Assembly: GCA_045538635.1 (NCBI GenBank)
Contig: JAZSRU010000129.1
Location: 1 to 21,806 of the forward strand
Direction of reading: 5' to 3'
Length of the DNA stretch: 21,806 bases
Source of the DNA: RGIG5270 sp045538635
Lineage (GTDB): Bacteria; Verrucomicrobiota; Lentisphaeria; Victivallales; Victivallaceae
How positions within the stretch are numbered: the first letter of the stretch is position 1; each line of letters begins with the position of its first letter. The position numbers and the translations under genes were made by a program. The notes under the pieces are model-generated. The model saw only the letters and a list, made by a program, of their open reading frames with translations, searched no databases and was not told the origin of the DNA. Shown here piece after piece: positions 7,206 through 16,334 of this stretch.

Positions 7206-7236
7206 AAAACAGAATCATGAAATAATGGGGTGTTTT

Positions 7237-10200
7237 ATGAATTTGAAATATTTGTCAGTTTATTTTTTTCTGTTTTTTTTGAGCGGAGTGATATCTGCAG
7301 CAGATAAGGCTGTCATTCATTATGATTTTATGCCCGAAAAGATTGGAAGCGGTCTGATTGAAAATCTGGCATCTGACAGGTATAAAGCGAAAATTCACGG
7401 TAAATATTCCGTCAGCCCTGATCGAACATTGTTCATGGACGGAAAAAGTACTTCTTTGGTTGTTGAGCAGTCAGAAAATTTGAATTTGGGCAATGAAATG
7501 ACTTTTATGTTTGTTTACCGCAAACATAAAAATCCTGATAACAGCAAATCTGATTTGAATATGGATGCGCTGGCTGGCAGAAAAAAGAGCTTTGTGGTCA
7601 GCCGGCTGGCAAATAATCTTTATGCTAATTTGCATGACGGCAAAAAATGGAGTGCCAATTTTCAAATTCCGCAGGTTTTTGCTGCACGGCCGGACAGTTT
7701 TCATCATATTGTATGGACGGTGCGTTATGTCAACAATATAAATGAGGCCGAAGAATTTACTGAAATGGAGTTTTATTTTGACGGCAGAAAAGTTGGGGGC
7801 AAACGCTTCAATGATGTCCGTTTGATAAATAATGATTCTGTTTTGGAGATCGGCAGTGCTGATTTCATGGGGAGTCCCTGGAAACTTGGCGGCGAAATCG
7901 GCAGTGTCAGAATTTTTGACCGGGTGCTTTCTGAAAGGGAAATCTGTCAATATGCCGCACAGGAAAATCTGATAACTCCGGATTTTGAGCGTGAAATGAC
8001 TTTGCCGACTGATGTTGCCAAAGTTGTTGAGGCATTGAATTTTTCCCCCGCGCGGAAGAGTGCCGTCCGCAATATTGCCTGTGGTGCTTTCCGTAATGTT
8101 GATTGGCGTAGTATTGCTGCTGATCCCGAAAAATATCTGCTGGAAATTCCGTCAAAAGAATCTGTGCTTACTGTTCTTGAAACGAAGGATTTCGCGCATA
8201 TCGTTTCATGGTATGATCTGAAAAATCAGCGTGAATTGCTGCTGCCTGATTCAAAATGGGTCAACTGGACATTTGAGCGCGGCAAGCGGCTTTTTGATAT
8301 CGATCCGCTGAATAGAAAAGTTAAATCCCGGTTGCACAGAAGTTCTGCTCCTGCGGAATTTAAAATTGAGTATCATTGCAGTTCCGACCGTAATTTTCCA
8401 TTTTCTTTCAAAGCACAGACGGTTTTCCGCTTTGCTGATGACCGTTTAGTCTGTTATCATACCGCAGATTGTCTGTCGCAGAGCGGAATCATTCATACGG
8501 TCAAATATCCGGATGTTAAATTGGCGATGCTTGAGAGCAGAAGTGAAAAAGTTTTTGTTCCAGAAGGTCCCGGAGTTGTCCATAAACTGCCGGTTCAGAA
8601 AGGATTCCGTTACAATCATCCGTATCCGCGTGCATTCTGTTCAATGCAGTATGGAGCGTATTATGATGATTCCAGGGGGATATTTTTCGCTGCTGCAGAT
8701 CCTGCAGGACGCAGTAAACGACTGCATTTTGAGGGGAAAAATAATAATCTGAATATGGCATTTTCTGTTCGTGTACCGTATGATGCGGTCGATAAGCCGA
8801 ACCGTTTTGATATGGCAAGTTGGTTTGTTATGGAACTTTTCAATGGGGATTGGTTTGACGGAGCCATGATTTACCGTAAACTTCTGCATGATATAAAAGC
8901 TCCGTGGATGATGCGGCGTTTGCGTACTCCTGAATATTTCAGAAATAATTGTTATTGGCTGCATGAAGCATATTTCGGTTTTGTGGAAAATGATTTCATC
9001 AAATTAAAAAATTATATCGGTCTTGACTGCTGCCGCGTAGATACATGGTCATGGTGGGAAAAGGGCAGATGCAATTATCTGACTCCCGTAATGCGTGCTG
9101 ATCCGCAATGGATCGAATATATGAAGTATATGCGGCAAAACGGTATCCGGGTGATACCATATACCAATGGCAGGTTGTGGGCGCAGCTTGACAAACGCGG
9201 AGAAGATTGTTTTTACAGCAGATATGGTAAACCCAATACCGTTATCAGTGACGGAACTGCAAAACAGGAAAAATATGCTGTTGCGTGTGATGTTATATGT
9301 CCTGCAACCCCGGGATATCAGAAATTTTTTTCAGATTTTTTTATCCGTCTCGGCGCACAGGGTGCAGATGGAATTTATATTGATCAGTTGGGGGCGACTC
9401 AGCATTTTCCGTGTCATGCACCAAATCACGGGCATCGTCTGGCTGATTATGATGCATGGAATCTCAAAGGTTATATTCCCATGCTCGAAAAAGTGCGTGA
9501 TATGTGGGAGAAACGCGGCGAAGAAAAATTTTTGACTACTGAGGATAATGCTGAATTTCTGGTCGGTTTGATTGACGGGATGCAGGGGTATCGCTGGATG
9601 AATAATGGTCAGGTCCCGGCATTTCATGCGGTATATGGCAATCGTGTGCAGTATTATAACCGCCGTGCGGCATCAACTGATGCCAAAATCCAGACTCTTG
9701 CGGAACAGTTGACTTTCGGGGAGCAGCTGGGAGCGTTTACGGTGCGCGAATTGACTTTTCCTTTTATCCGCCAATTCCGGCATTATGCCAAAAAAATGAT
9801 ATATTTCCGTCATGCTCTGCTGCCGTTTTTCAATCAGGGGGAGATGGCAAAATCGCTTGAATTGAGCCGGAATATTCAGTCGCCGCCGCTGTTGTGGGGA
9901 ATGTTCGGTTCAAAATATGTAGAAAAGCCTGCAATTCAGACTGCGGTGTGGCGTCTTGGAGATGTTTATGCTGCTGTTCTGGTCAACAGTTCGGATAAAA
10001 AAGTTAAAGACTGCATGAAGTTTGATTTTGCTGTTGATGGAAAAGAATTTGAAATATATTTTTCAAATGGTTCATCGCTGCGCCGGAAAGGAACTCAAAA
10101 ACTTGATTTTGAACTTGCGCCGCGTGAATTTATGCTCGTAACGGTTTATCCGGCAGACAAATATCCGGCAGATTTGCAGAAATATATAAAAGATGATTTC

Positions 10201-10662
10201 CGGAAAATTGGTGCTGTTGCCATTGAAGTTGATCCGTATGACGGGAAAACTCCGTTAGATAAAGCGGTGCTTGATCCCCGCAAGGGTATGAATCTGGTTG
10301 ACAGCGTAATTGTTTCCGGCGCGCGCAGAAACCGCAAAGATGGATTTGTGGATTACAATTATCTGACATTTATTTATGCCGGACTTTTTGACTTCGGCAG
10401 TAAAGCTCCGGCAAAAATTGCTCTGGAAGTTGCCTGTTCACATTCATTTACAGGTGCGGTTCAGATTTATGAGGAGGAAATTTTGCCGGAAAATAAAATC
10501 GCAGAGATAACGATCTCTGATAAATTCAAAACTGCAAGCAATAAAGATTTCAAATATATAACAGCTCCGCTTTTGAAAAAAATTACAGGAAAAAAACGCA
10601 TAATTTTCACCTGTGACGGATTTTTCACCTATAATTTGCGTTCATGGCGGGTTATGGATTGA
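7237..10662 (+). CDS. Secreted LamG / DUF6259-like barrel / CBM6-like glycan hydrolase, paralogue 1
   Basis: A 1141-aa protein from the ATG at 7237, preceded by GGGGTG at 7227-7232; this start opens directly into a signal peptide (MNLKYLS, hydrophobic run, cleavage near ISA-AD). In order: a LamG/concanavalin-like domain (about 24-240), a beta-supersandwich region (about 250-545), a TIM-barrel region (about 565-865), a beta-sandwich linker, and a C-terminal CBM6-like module (about 1025-1141; FDFG, then the closing NLRSWRV). Candidate catalytic residues are Asp716 in GIYIDQLGA and Glu769/Asp770 in TTEDNAE, both conserved in the downstream paralogue. The barrel resembles DUF6259 domains common in Lentisphaerota; the reaction is not known. 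It is the first gene of the probable operon, 12 bp before the next gene, and acts outside the cytoplasm. Confidence 0.87.
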   Translation: MNLKYLSVYFFLFFLSGVISAADKAVIHYDFMPEKIGSGLIENLASDRYKAKIHGKYSVSPDRTLFMDGKSTSLVVEQSENLNLGNEMTFMFVYRKHKNPDNSKSDLNMDALAGRKKSFVVSRLANNLYANLHDGKKWSANFQIPQVFAARPDSFHHIVWTVRYVNNINEAEEFTEMEFYFDGRKVGGKRFNDVRLINNDSVLEIGSADFMGSPWKLGGEIGSVRIFDRVLSEREICQYAAQENLITPDFEREMTLPTDVAKVVEALNFSPARKSAVRNIACGAFRNVDWRSIAADPEKYLLEIPSKESVLTVLETKDFAHIVSWYDLKNQRELLLPDSKWVNWTFERGKRLFDIDPLNRKVKSRLHRSSAPAEFKIEYHCSSDRNFPFSFKAQTVFRFADDRLVCYHTADCLSQSGIIHTVKYPDVKLAMLESRSEKVFVPEGPGVVHKLPVQKGFRYNHPYPRAFCSMQYGAYYDDSRGIFFAAADPAGRSKRLHFEGKNNNLNMAFSVRVPYDAVDKPNRFDMASWFVMELFNGDWFDGAMIYRKLLHDIKAPWMMRRLRTPEYFRNNCYWLHEAYFGFVENDFIKLKNYIGLDCCRVDTWSWWEKGRCNYLTPVMRADPQWIEYMKYMRQNGIRVIPYTNGRLWAQLDKRGEDCFYSRYGKPNTVISDGTAKQEKYAVACDVICPATPGYQKFFSDFFIRLGAQGADGIYIDQLGATQHFPCHAPNHGHRLADYDAWNLKGYIPMLEKVRDMWEKRGEEKFLTTEDNAEFLVGLIDGMQGYRWMNNGQVPAFHAVYGNRVQYYNRRAASTDAKIQTLAEQLTFGEQLGAFTVRELTFPFIRQFRHYAKKMIYFRHALLPFFNQGEMAKSLELSRNIQSPPLLWGMFGSKYVEKPAIQTAVWRLGDVYAAVLVNSSDKKVKDCMKFDFAVDGKEFEIYFSNGSSLRRKGTQKLDFELAPREFMLVTVYPADKYPADLQKYIKDDFRKIGAVAIEVDPYDGKTPLDKAVLDPRKGMNLVDSVIVSGARRNRKDGFVDYNYLTFIYAGLFDFGSKAPAKIALEVACSHSFTGAVQIYEEEILPENKIAEITISDKFKTASNKDFKYITAPLLKKITGKKRIIFTCDGFFTYNLRSWRVMD

Positions 10663-10673
10663 GAGGTTTTTTT

Positions 10674-11420
10674 ATGAAAAAATTTGTTTTATTGTTGGTT
10701 TTCGGAATGATTTTTCAGTTGTCCGCTGCTAATCTGGGTAAATTTGATAAAGAGGCGCAGAGTTGGCATGTATCAAATGGTAAATTCAGTTGTACATTTT
10801 TTGAGGGATGTATGTATCCGGCATGGTTCAGTGATGCCGGGAAGCGGGAATTTCCGTTTTTTGTTATGGATGATTTTCTGACTGTCAATGGCGGAAAATA
10901 CAAACTTATTGAGGAACGCTGGGCGGAATTTGATGTAAAAGAAAATAGCAGCAGCCGTTTTGTTATTGCAATCAATGGACAGTTTTGCAATGGATTGCCG
11001 CCTTTCAATACTCCGTACAAAAATATAGATATCTGTTATCAATATACCATTGAACGCAATTCAGACATTGTAAAAATCGACATTACTGCACAAAAAAAGA
11101 AAAATGAGGATGTCAGATTTTATTTTGTCCGTCCTCGCTGGCGCTTTCTGCCGTTCAGATTATTGAAAACTGCAGACGGCAGCAATATTGCTCTGGAACA
11201 GAGATTCAAAAAGCAGAAGGAGTTTGAATGTGATTCTGTCGTGCTGCTCCATGATTCAATGCCGTTGAAATTCAGCGGCGGTAAACAGATTGTAAAATGG
11301 GAGAACCGGGAAAACGGTTTTTTGACTGTTGCAGAAAAAGCGGGAGAGATATTTTCACCTGCAAACAACAGGAAAGTTACTTTTTCAACAACACTTCAGT
11401 TTGGCGGTGATATAAAATGA
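10674..11420 (+). CDS. Secreted beta-rich protein of unknown function
   Basis: A 248-aa protein from the ATG at 10674, with GAGAGG (10661-10666) overlapping the stop codon of the preceding gene, which suggests translational coupling. An in-frame ATG at 10644 inside the upstream gene is less likely because it would put ten residues before the signal peptide. The signal peptide is MKKFVLLLVFGMIFQLSAA. The mature part is rich in alternating hydrophobic strands and aromatic residues (WHVSNGKFSCTFFEG near the N-terminus, FYFVRPRWRFLPF about 150-162). I do not recognise a family. The opening resembles the start of galactose-mutarotase-like supersandwich domains, so it may be a binding or accessory protein for the flanking hydrolases. 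Its stop overlaps the next start (ATGA). Confidence 0.75.
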   Translation: MKKFVLLLVFGMIFQLSAANLGKFDKEAQSWHVSNGKFSCTFFEGCMYPAWFSDAGKREFPFFVMDDFLTVNGGKYKLIEERWAEFDVKENSSSRFVIAINGQFCNGLPPFNTPYKNIDICYQYTIERNSDIVKIDITAQKKKNEDVRFYFVRPRWRFLPFRLLKTADGSNIALEQRFKKQKEFECDSVVLLHDSMPLKFSGGKQIVKWENRENGFLTVAEKAGEIFSPANNRKVTFSTTLQFGGDIK

Positions 11421-14400
11421 AAAAGTTTTTTGTTGTAATATTTTTATTGCTGCTGGGCTTCGCTTTTGCTGTGGACGCTCCGGTAATGCATTTTGATTTC
11501 CGCAATATCGCCTCTGACGGCAGTGTGAAAAATTCCGGCAATGGAAATTATATTGCCAGGGTCAGCGGCAAATATCAGCTTCTTGAAAACGGTATTCTTG
11601 CAATGGATGGTCTGACGACACAGATTTTCGTTGACGGTTCAGAGGATTTTGATGTTTCAAAAAATGCGACATTTGTCATGCTTTACAAACGCGAAGAGTT
11701 GCCCGGCAATGATGCTTCAAATATGTCAATGGATGGACTTTTTGCCAAATCGGGTGAATTTTTGCTCACAAAGTACAAAAATAATCTTTATTCAAATATA
11801 AAGGTCAATAATCGCTGGGGCGCATCATGGCAGCTTTTTGATATGTTCAAAGAGATTGACGGCAATTGGCATCATGTGGCAGTTTCGGTGCAGTATTTTG
11901 ATAACCCGGCAGAGGCTGAACGCTGGGTGGAGATAAATTTTTATCTTGACGGAGTGTCTGCCGGACGCCGCCGTTTTGACGGAATCAAAATTCCGCATAA
12001 TCGTAAAAAACTGGAAATTGCCGGTAATTCCGGCATGGGACCGTCATGGAAACTCGGCGGCAAAATCGCTGATGTTTCAGTTTATGACAGAGTTCTTTCG
12101 GAACATGAGATAAGGTCGCTCGTTTTGCAGCAGAAGCTTGCCAAACCGGCCTTCAAACCGGATAAAGAATTGACTGCTGCACAGAAAAAAGCGATTGAAA
12201 AATTACAACTTCCGGCTCCGGCAACAAGTGCATTGACAAATATTTTATGCAGTGATTCAGAGCATTTTGCCGGTTTTGATTTTTTGAAGAATGCGGATAA
12301 ACTTGTATCTCTTGATGGCAAAAGTTCCACTCTGGTAATAGCGGAAAAGAAAGATTTTGTTCATATTGTTTCATTTTTTGACCGTTTGGCGGGACGGGAG
12401 CTGCTGCGTCCTGAAAATCCGTTTGCAGAATGGCAGCTTTTGCATAAAAAAGAACTTCTTACATTCAATCCTTTTGATATAACAGTGAAATCATATTTCA
12501 AACAGCGTCCTGTAAAATATGGCAATGGTATTAAATTTATCATTGGTTATGAGCATCCGGATTTTACTGCAGAGGTTGAATTTTATTATGCAAATGACCG
12601 GTTGGAAATGAAAACTGCCGCAGTTCCGCGGGACGGCAGCAAGATGCTTTTCAGTGTGGCATTCCCGAAAGTGGCATTGAAAACTTTTGTCAAAGAAAAT
12701 GAAACTTTTGTTGTGCCGTACGGTTGCGGTATTGCTTATCCGGAGCCGTCAAAAAAGAATATCCGTTATTCAAATCCTTATCCGCGCGCATTCAATACCA
12801 TGCAGTTTTTGAGTTATTATGATGCAGAAGGCGGAGTTTATATCGGCTGTGAAGATCCGCTTGCGCGGGTCAAGCATACAGATGCCGGAGTATCTGCCAG
12901 ATCTGTCAATGCTGAATATCTGCATCGTGTGCCGTATAAAACTTCGGGAATTGTAAATCCTTTCAAAACTGATTTCAATGCCGCATTGGAGATTTTCCGC
13001 GGCAATTGGTATGATGCGGGGATGATTTACCGTCGTGAAATGGCAGAAACAAATGCACCGTTTTTCCGCAAAACTCTCCCTAATACCGATACTCCGGAAT
13101 ATTTCCGCAACAATTCATTTTTTGTCAGCGTTACTTATCTTGGTGAATATGATCCTGCGTTTGAGACATTGCGTGATTATTTCGGAATGAATTATATGAT
13201 CGGTGATATCTGGAGATGGTGGGAAGAGGGCAGAAATGTCAATCTCGCCCCGACTATGCGGGGTACTCCGGAGTGGATCGAATATGTGAAGCAGCTGCGG
13301 TCAAAGGGTATTCATGTCCTGCCATATATTGACGGCAGATTATGGGCAAAATATGACCGGCGCGGAGAAGACTTTTTCTTCAGCAGGATTGCTGTTGGTA
13401 CTCCTGTGGTCAGCAACGGCAAAACGATTATTGAAAATTACGGGATGCCGTGTTATGTCATTTGTCCTGCGACTGAGGTTTATCAGAAAATATTTTTTGA
13501 TTTTATTATGCGTTTGACCGCGCAGGGAACGGATGGTTTTTATGTTGATCAATGGGGGGCGACCTATCAGCCTTTGTGCGACCTTGCGGATAAACACGGA
13601 CATTTGTTTGCGGATACGGCAGCATGGGGAGTTGGCGGTTACTGGAAACTTATCAATGCCTTGCGCGCACATTGGCGCAGCAGAAATACTCCCAAAATTC
13701 TTACTACTGAAGACAATGCAGAATGGTGCGTGAATCATCTTGACGGATTGGAAGTTTACCGGTGGTCAAATGAATATCAGATACCGCTTTTTCCGCTGGT
13801 TTATTCCGGACGGGTGCAGATGTACAACCGGCACGCAAAAAGCAAAGATGCCCGTTTTCAAACAGTTGCGGAACAGTTGAATAATGCCGAACAGCTCGGT
13901 TCTTTCGGAATGGGAGAATTGATTTCACCATTCAATCAGGATTTGCGCGCGTATGTCAAACGGCTGGCATGGATACGCCGGGCGATGTTGAAATTTTTTA
14001 ATGAGGGAATGATGTCGCGTCCGGCATCGTTTGCGGAAAAACTTCCAAAGATCAATCGTCTATGGAGTGATTTCGGCACCCGTTCTGTTACAAAACCGCA
14101 AGTCCAGTCATCTGTCTGGAAATATGATGGCTGTATCGGTGTTGTATTGGTGAATACTGAAAATTCAAATTGTGCCAATACAATTATTGTGCCGGAAATT
14201 CCGGATAATGCGGATTTGTATATTTTTGAATTTGATTCACCGCTGCAGAAAAAAATTCACAAAGGGAAAATACTTGAGTGGAAATTCAATTTGAAGCCGC
14301 GCAGTTGTGCGCTGCTGCTGATCGTTCCGGCAGGAAAAAATGCATCTGAATTGCTGTCGCATATCAAAAATTGCTTTGAACATGTCAACTCAACTGCGAC

Positions 14401-14836
14401 GGCAAAAGATTGTTTTTCTGCAGATAATCTGCCCGGTACTGCCGTTATTGACGGACGCAAGGGAACAAATCTCGTTGATTCTGCCGTTGTGATCGGAGCG
14501 CGGCGCAACCGTTTTTATAACCGTATTGATTATGTTTCGTATGCCATGCTCTATCCCGGGGAGGTCGATTTCGGCACTGATGCGGTGCAGCAGATTGAAT
14601 TGGAACTTGCCTGCGGCACTCCGCAGGGCGGCAGGATAAAGATATTTGCTGATGGTACGACTGCGGCACATCAGATTGCTGAAATTGTCCTGTCACCCTA
14701 CTTCCGTACTGCAGATTGGAATACATATGCTGCGGTGAGTGCCAATTTGAACAGAAAATTGGTCGGCAGACATAAAATAATCATTCTGGTCGAGGGACTC
14801 GGTTTTGTGAATTTAAAACATTGGAAATTAAAGTAA
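11417..14836 (+). CDS. Secreted LamG / DUF6259-like barrel / CBM6-like glycan hydrolase, paralogue 2
   Basis: A 1139-aa protein starting at an ATGA overlap with the previous gene. The signal peptide is MKKFFVVIFLLLLGFAFA. The domain order is the same as in the protein at 7237: LamG-like (about 20-235), supersandwich (about 245-540), barrel (about 560-860) and C-terminal CBM6-like (about 1015-1139; VDFGTDAVQQIELELACG and FVNLKHWKL fit the CBM6 pattern well). Candidate catalytic residues are Asp711 in GFYVDQWGA and Glu765/Asp766 in TTEDNAE. The two paralogues share WIEY, PY-DGRLW or PYTNGRLW, RRGED/KRGED, VICPAT and RVQ-YNR blocks, yet differ enough that they are not a recent duplication. They may cut different linkages of one glycan. 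The substrate is unknown. Confidence 0.87.
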   Translation: MKKFFVVIFLLLLGFAFAVDAPVMHFDFRNIASDGSVKNSGNGNYIARVSGKYQLLENGILAMDGLTTQIFVDGSEDFDVSKNATFVMLYKREELPGNDASNMSMDGLFAKSGEFLLTKYKNNLYSNIKVNNRWGASWQLFDMFKEIDGNWHHVAVSVQYFDNPAEAERWVEINFYLDGVSAGRRRFDGIKIPHNRKKLEIAGNSGMGPSWKLGGKIADVSVYDRVLSEHEIRSLVLQQKLAKPAFKPDKELTAAQKKAIEKLQLPAPATSALTNILCSDSEHFAGFDFLKNADKLVSLDGKSSTLVIAEKKDFVHIVSFFDRLAGRELLRPENPFAEWQLLHKKELLTFNPFDITVKSYFKQRPVKYGNGIKFIIGYEHPDFTAEVEFYYANDRLEMKTAAVPRDGSKMLFSVAFPKVALKTFVKENETFVVPYGCGIAYPEPSKKNIRYSNPYPRAFNTMQFLSYYDAEGGVYIGCEDPLARVKHTDAGVSARSVNAEYLHRVPYKTSGIVNPFKTDFNAALEIFRGNWYDAGMIYRREMAETNAPFFRKTLPNTDTPEYFRNNSFFVSVTYLGEYDPAFETLRDYFGMNYMIGDIWRWWEEGRNVNLAPTMRGTPEWIEYVKQLRSKGIHVLPYIDGRLWAKYDRRGEDFFFSRIAVGTPVVSNGKTIIENYGMPCYVICPATEVYQKIFFDFIMRLTAQGTDGFYVDQWGATYQPLCDLADKHGHLFADTAAWGVGGYWKLINALRAHWRSRNTPKILTTEDNAEWCVNHLDGLEVYRWSNEYQIPLFPLVYSGRVQMYNRHAKSKDARFQTVAEQLNNAEQLGSFGMGELISPFNQDLRAYVKRLAWIRRAMLKFFNEGMMSRPASFAEKLPKINRLWSDFGTRSVTKPQVQSSVWKYDGCIGVVLVNTENSNCANTIIVPEIPDNADLYIFEFDSPLQKKIHKGKILEWKFNLKPRSCALLLIVPAGKNASELLSHIKNCFEHVNSTATAKDCFSADNLPGTAVIDGRKGTNLVDSAVVIGARRNRFYNRIDYVSYAMLYPGEVDFGTDAVQQIELELACGTPQGGRIKIFADGTTAAHQIAEIVLSPYFRTADWNTYAAVSANLNRKLVGRHKIIILVEGLGFVNLKHWKLK

Positions 14837-14848
14837 GGAATCAGGATA

Positions 14849-16318
14849 ATGTGGAAAATTTTATTTTTTGTATGCATAACAGCAATTTTTTCAGTATGCA
14901 GCGGCAATGAATTATTGAAAGTTGTATGTTTTGATGAGCAGTTTTCTTTGCAGACTCTGGCCGGCAAACAGATAAGAATAACTCCCGGGAACAACAGTAA
15001 ATATGCTGTCAGGCTCGTTACTGCCCCGAAAGGAAAAAATTTCAGTGCAGTCAGCCGCAAAATGCTGCCGCGTTTTGAATATTCCGGTTCAACTGCTGTT
15101 GTTTCAGCGGATGTTAAAGGCAGAGGAAAATTCCGGCTGGGGCTGCATGTGCTTTATCGCAATGCAAAGGGGGTAACGCAATTTAAAGTTGAGCAATCTC
15201 CTGAATTTATTGCCGATGCAGACAAATATAATAAATTTGAATGGCGTCATCAGATCAGACAGGGAAATATTTCCCAGCTCGGAGTAATTATAAGTGCAGA
15301 CGGGGAAAATACCGCTCTTGAATTTGATAATTTTGTTTTTTCTCTCCGCAATGCCAATGCGGTTCAGGCGCAATTCCCGCTTGTTGAGGCGGCTGAAAAT
15401 ACAAATGTTGAGGTGAAATTTATCAAAAAAGCAAAACTTGAATCTCCGGAAGCCTTTAATGGAGTTGAATTCCGTCCGGTTGAGGCAAATTCTGATATCC
15501 TGACTGTCAATGTATCGCCCGGCAGTACTCATGCCGGAATAATTGATGCAGGATCAGGTTCATTCAGCAATATCCATTATCACAAAGCCGATGCATGGCA
15601 GAAAATCAAACAGGATGCCGCCAAAGTCAAACTTGCAGCTCCGGTGCGTGTACTTGTCATTGGTGACAGTCAGAGTGATTTTGAGCGCGGACATAATTAT
15701 ATTGACATGTGGAACTATCGAATGAACCTTAATAATAACGGTAAATTTTATGTACGCAATGCAGGTATTGCCGGAGATTTCAGCAGTATGGCTTTGCGCC
15801 GCTTGAAAGGGGACAAAAATGCTTTCGGAGCATTCCGGTATGAAGGTTTGGAGAATGAAAAATTTGATTATGTTGTCGTTTTTCTCGGACATAATGACAG
15901 CCGCAAAACTTACCGTCCGGACCGGAAAATTTATACTCCGCTGGTGGAGCCGGTTCAGCTTCGCAAGGATTTGGAGGAATTATTTTCTCTTGTAAAGAAG
16001 CGTTACGGCGCAAAGATAATAGCTGTGACTCCGGCAGTTCTTGATTTTGAAGTATCTTCTGGTCGGGTCAGTTCTGCCATTGCCAGAGGAACTTCGCATA
16101 CGATTTTCGGAGATATCAAACTTCTTGAGCAATACAGCAGTATTTTGCGTGAAACTGCTTTGAAATTTGACGGGATGATATTGGATATTTTTTCTGCCAT
16201 GCTCAAAAATCCTGACGCAAAAACTTTTTTTCAGAATGACGGTGTGCATTTCAACCGCAAAGGTTATGAATTTGCCGCCGATGAATTTTTAAAATTTTCA
16301 ATAAGAAATATACATTAA
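14849..16318 (+). CDS. Secreted SGNH-hydrolase (GDSL-type) esterase with N-terminal beta-sandwich
   Basis: A 489-aa protein with a short signal peptide (MWKILFFVCITAIFSVCSG). Residues about 20-170 look like a jelly-roll, possibly carbohydrate-binding, domain ending in ALEFDNFVF. Residues about 265-485 carry all SGNH blocks: GDSQ with nucleophile Ser274, the oxyanion glycine in NAGIAGD (about 306-309), GHND with Asn349, and DGVHF with Asp464 and His467. Such enzymes remove acyl groups, often acetyl, from polysaccharides. It sits 12 bp after paralogue 2, and GGA-rich sequence precedes its ATG, so it is very probably in the same operon and deacylates the glycan that the hydrolases attack. Confidence 0.88.
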   Translation: MWKILFFVCITAIFSVCSGNELLKVVCFDEQFSLQTLAGKQIRITPGNNSKYAVRLVTAPKGKNFSAVSRKMLPRFEYSGSTAVVSADVKGRGKFRLGLHVLYRNAKGVTQFKVEQSPEFIADADKYNKFEWRHQIRQGNISQLGVIISADGENTALEFDNFVFSLRNANAVQAQFPLVEAAENTNVEVKFIKKAKLESPEAFNGVEFRPVEANSDILTVNVSPGSTHAGIIDAGSGSFSNIHYHKADAWQKIKQDAAKVKLAAPVRVLVIGDSQSDFERGHNYIDMWNYRMNLNNNGKFYVRNAGIAGDFSSMALRRLKGDKNAFGAFRYEGLENEKFDYVVVFLGHNDSRKTYRPDRKIYTPLVEPVQLRKDLEELFSLVKKRYGAKIIAVTPAVLDFEVSSGRVSSAIARGTSHTIFGDIKLLEQYSSILRETALKFDGMILDIFSAMLKNPDAKTFFQNDGVHFNRKGYEFAADEFLKFSIRNIH

Positions 16319-16334
16319 CCCGAAAGGAGAAAAA

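Noticed and set aside
7183..7236. TTG start that would add 18 residues to the first LamG protein
   Set aside because: It lies upstream of the predicted transcription start and would put a charged stretch before the signal peptide; the ATG at 7237 fits both.
10644..10673. Upstream ATG for the 248-aa secreted protein
   Set aside because: It lies inside the preceding gene without a ribosome binding site; GAGAGG at 10661-10666 points to 10674.
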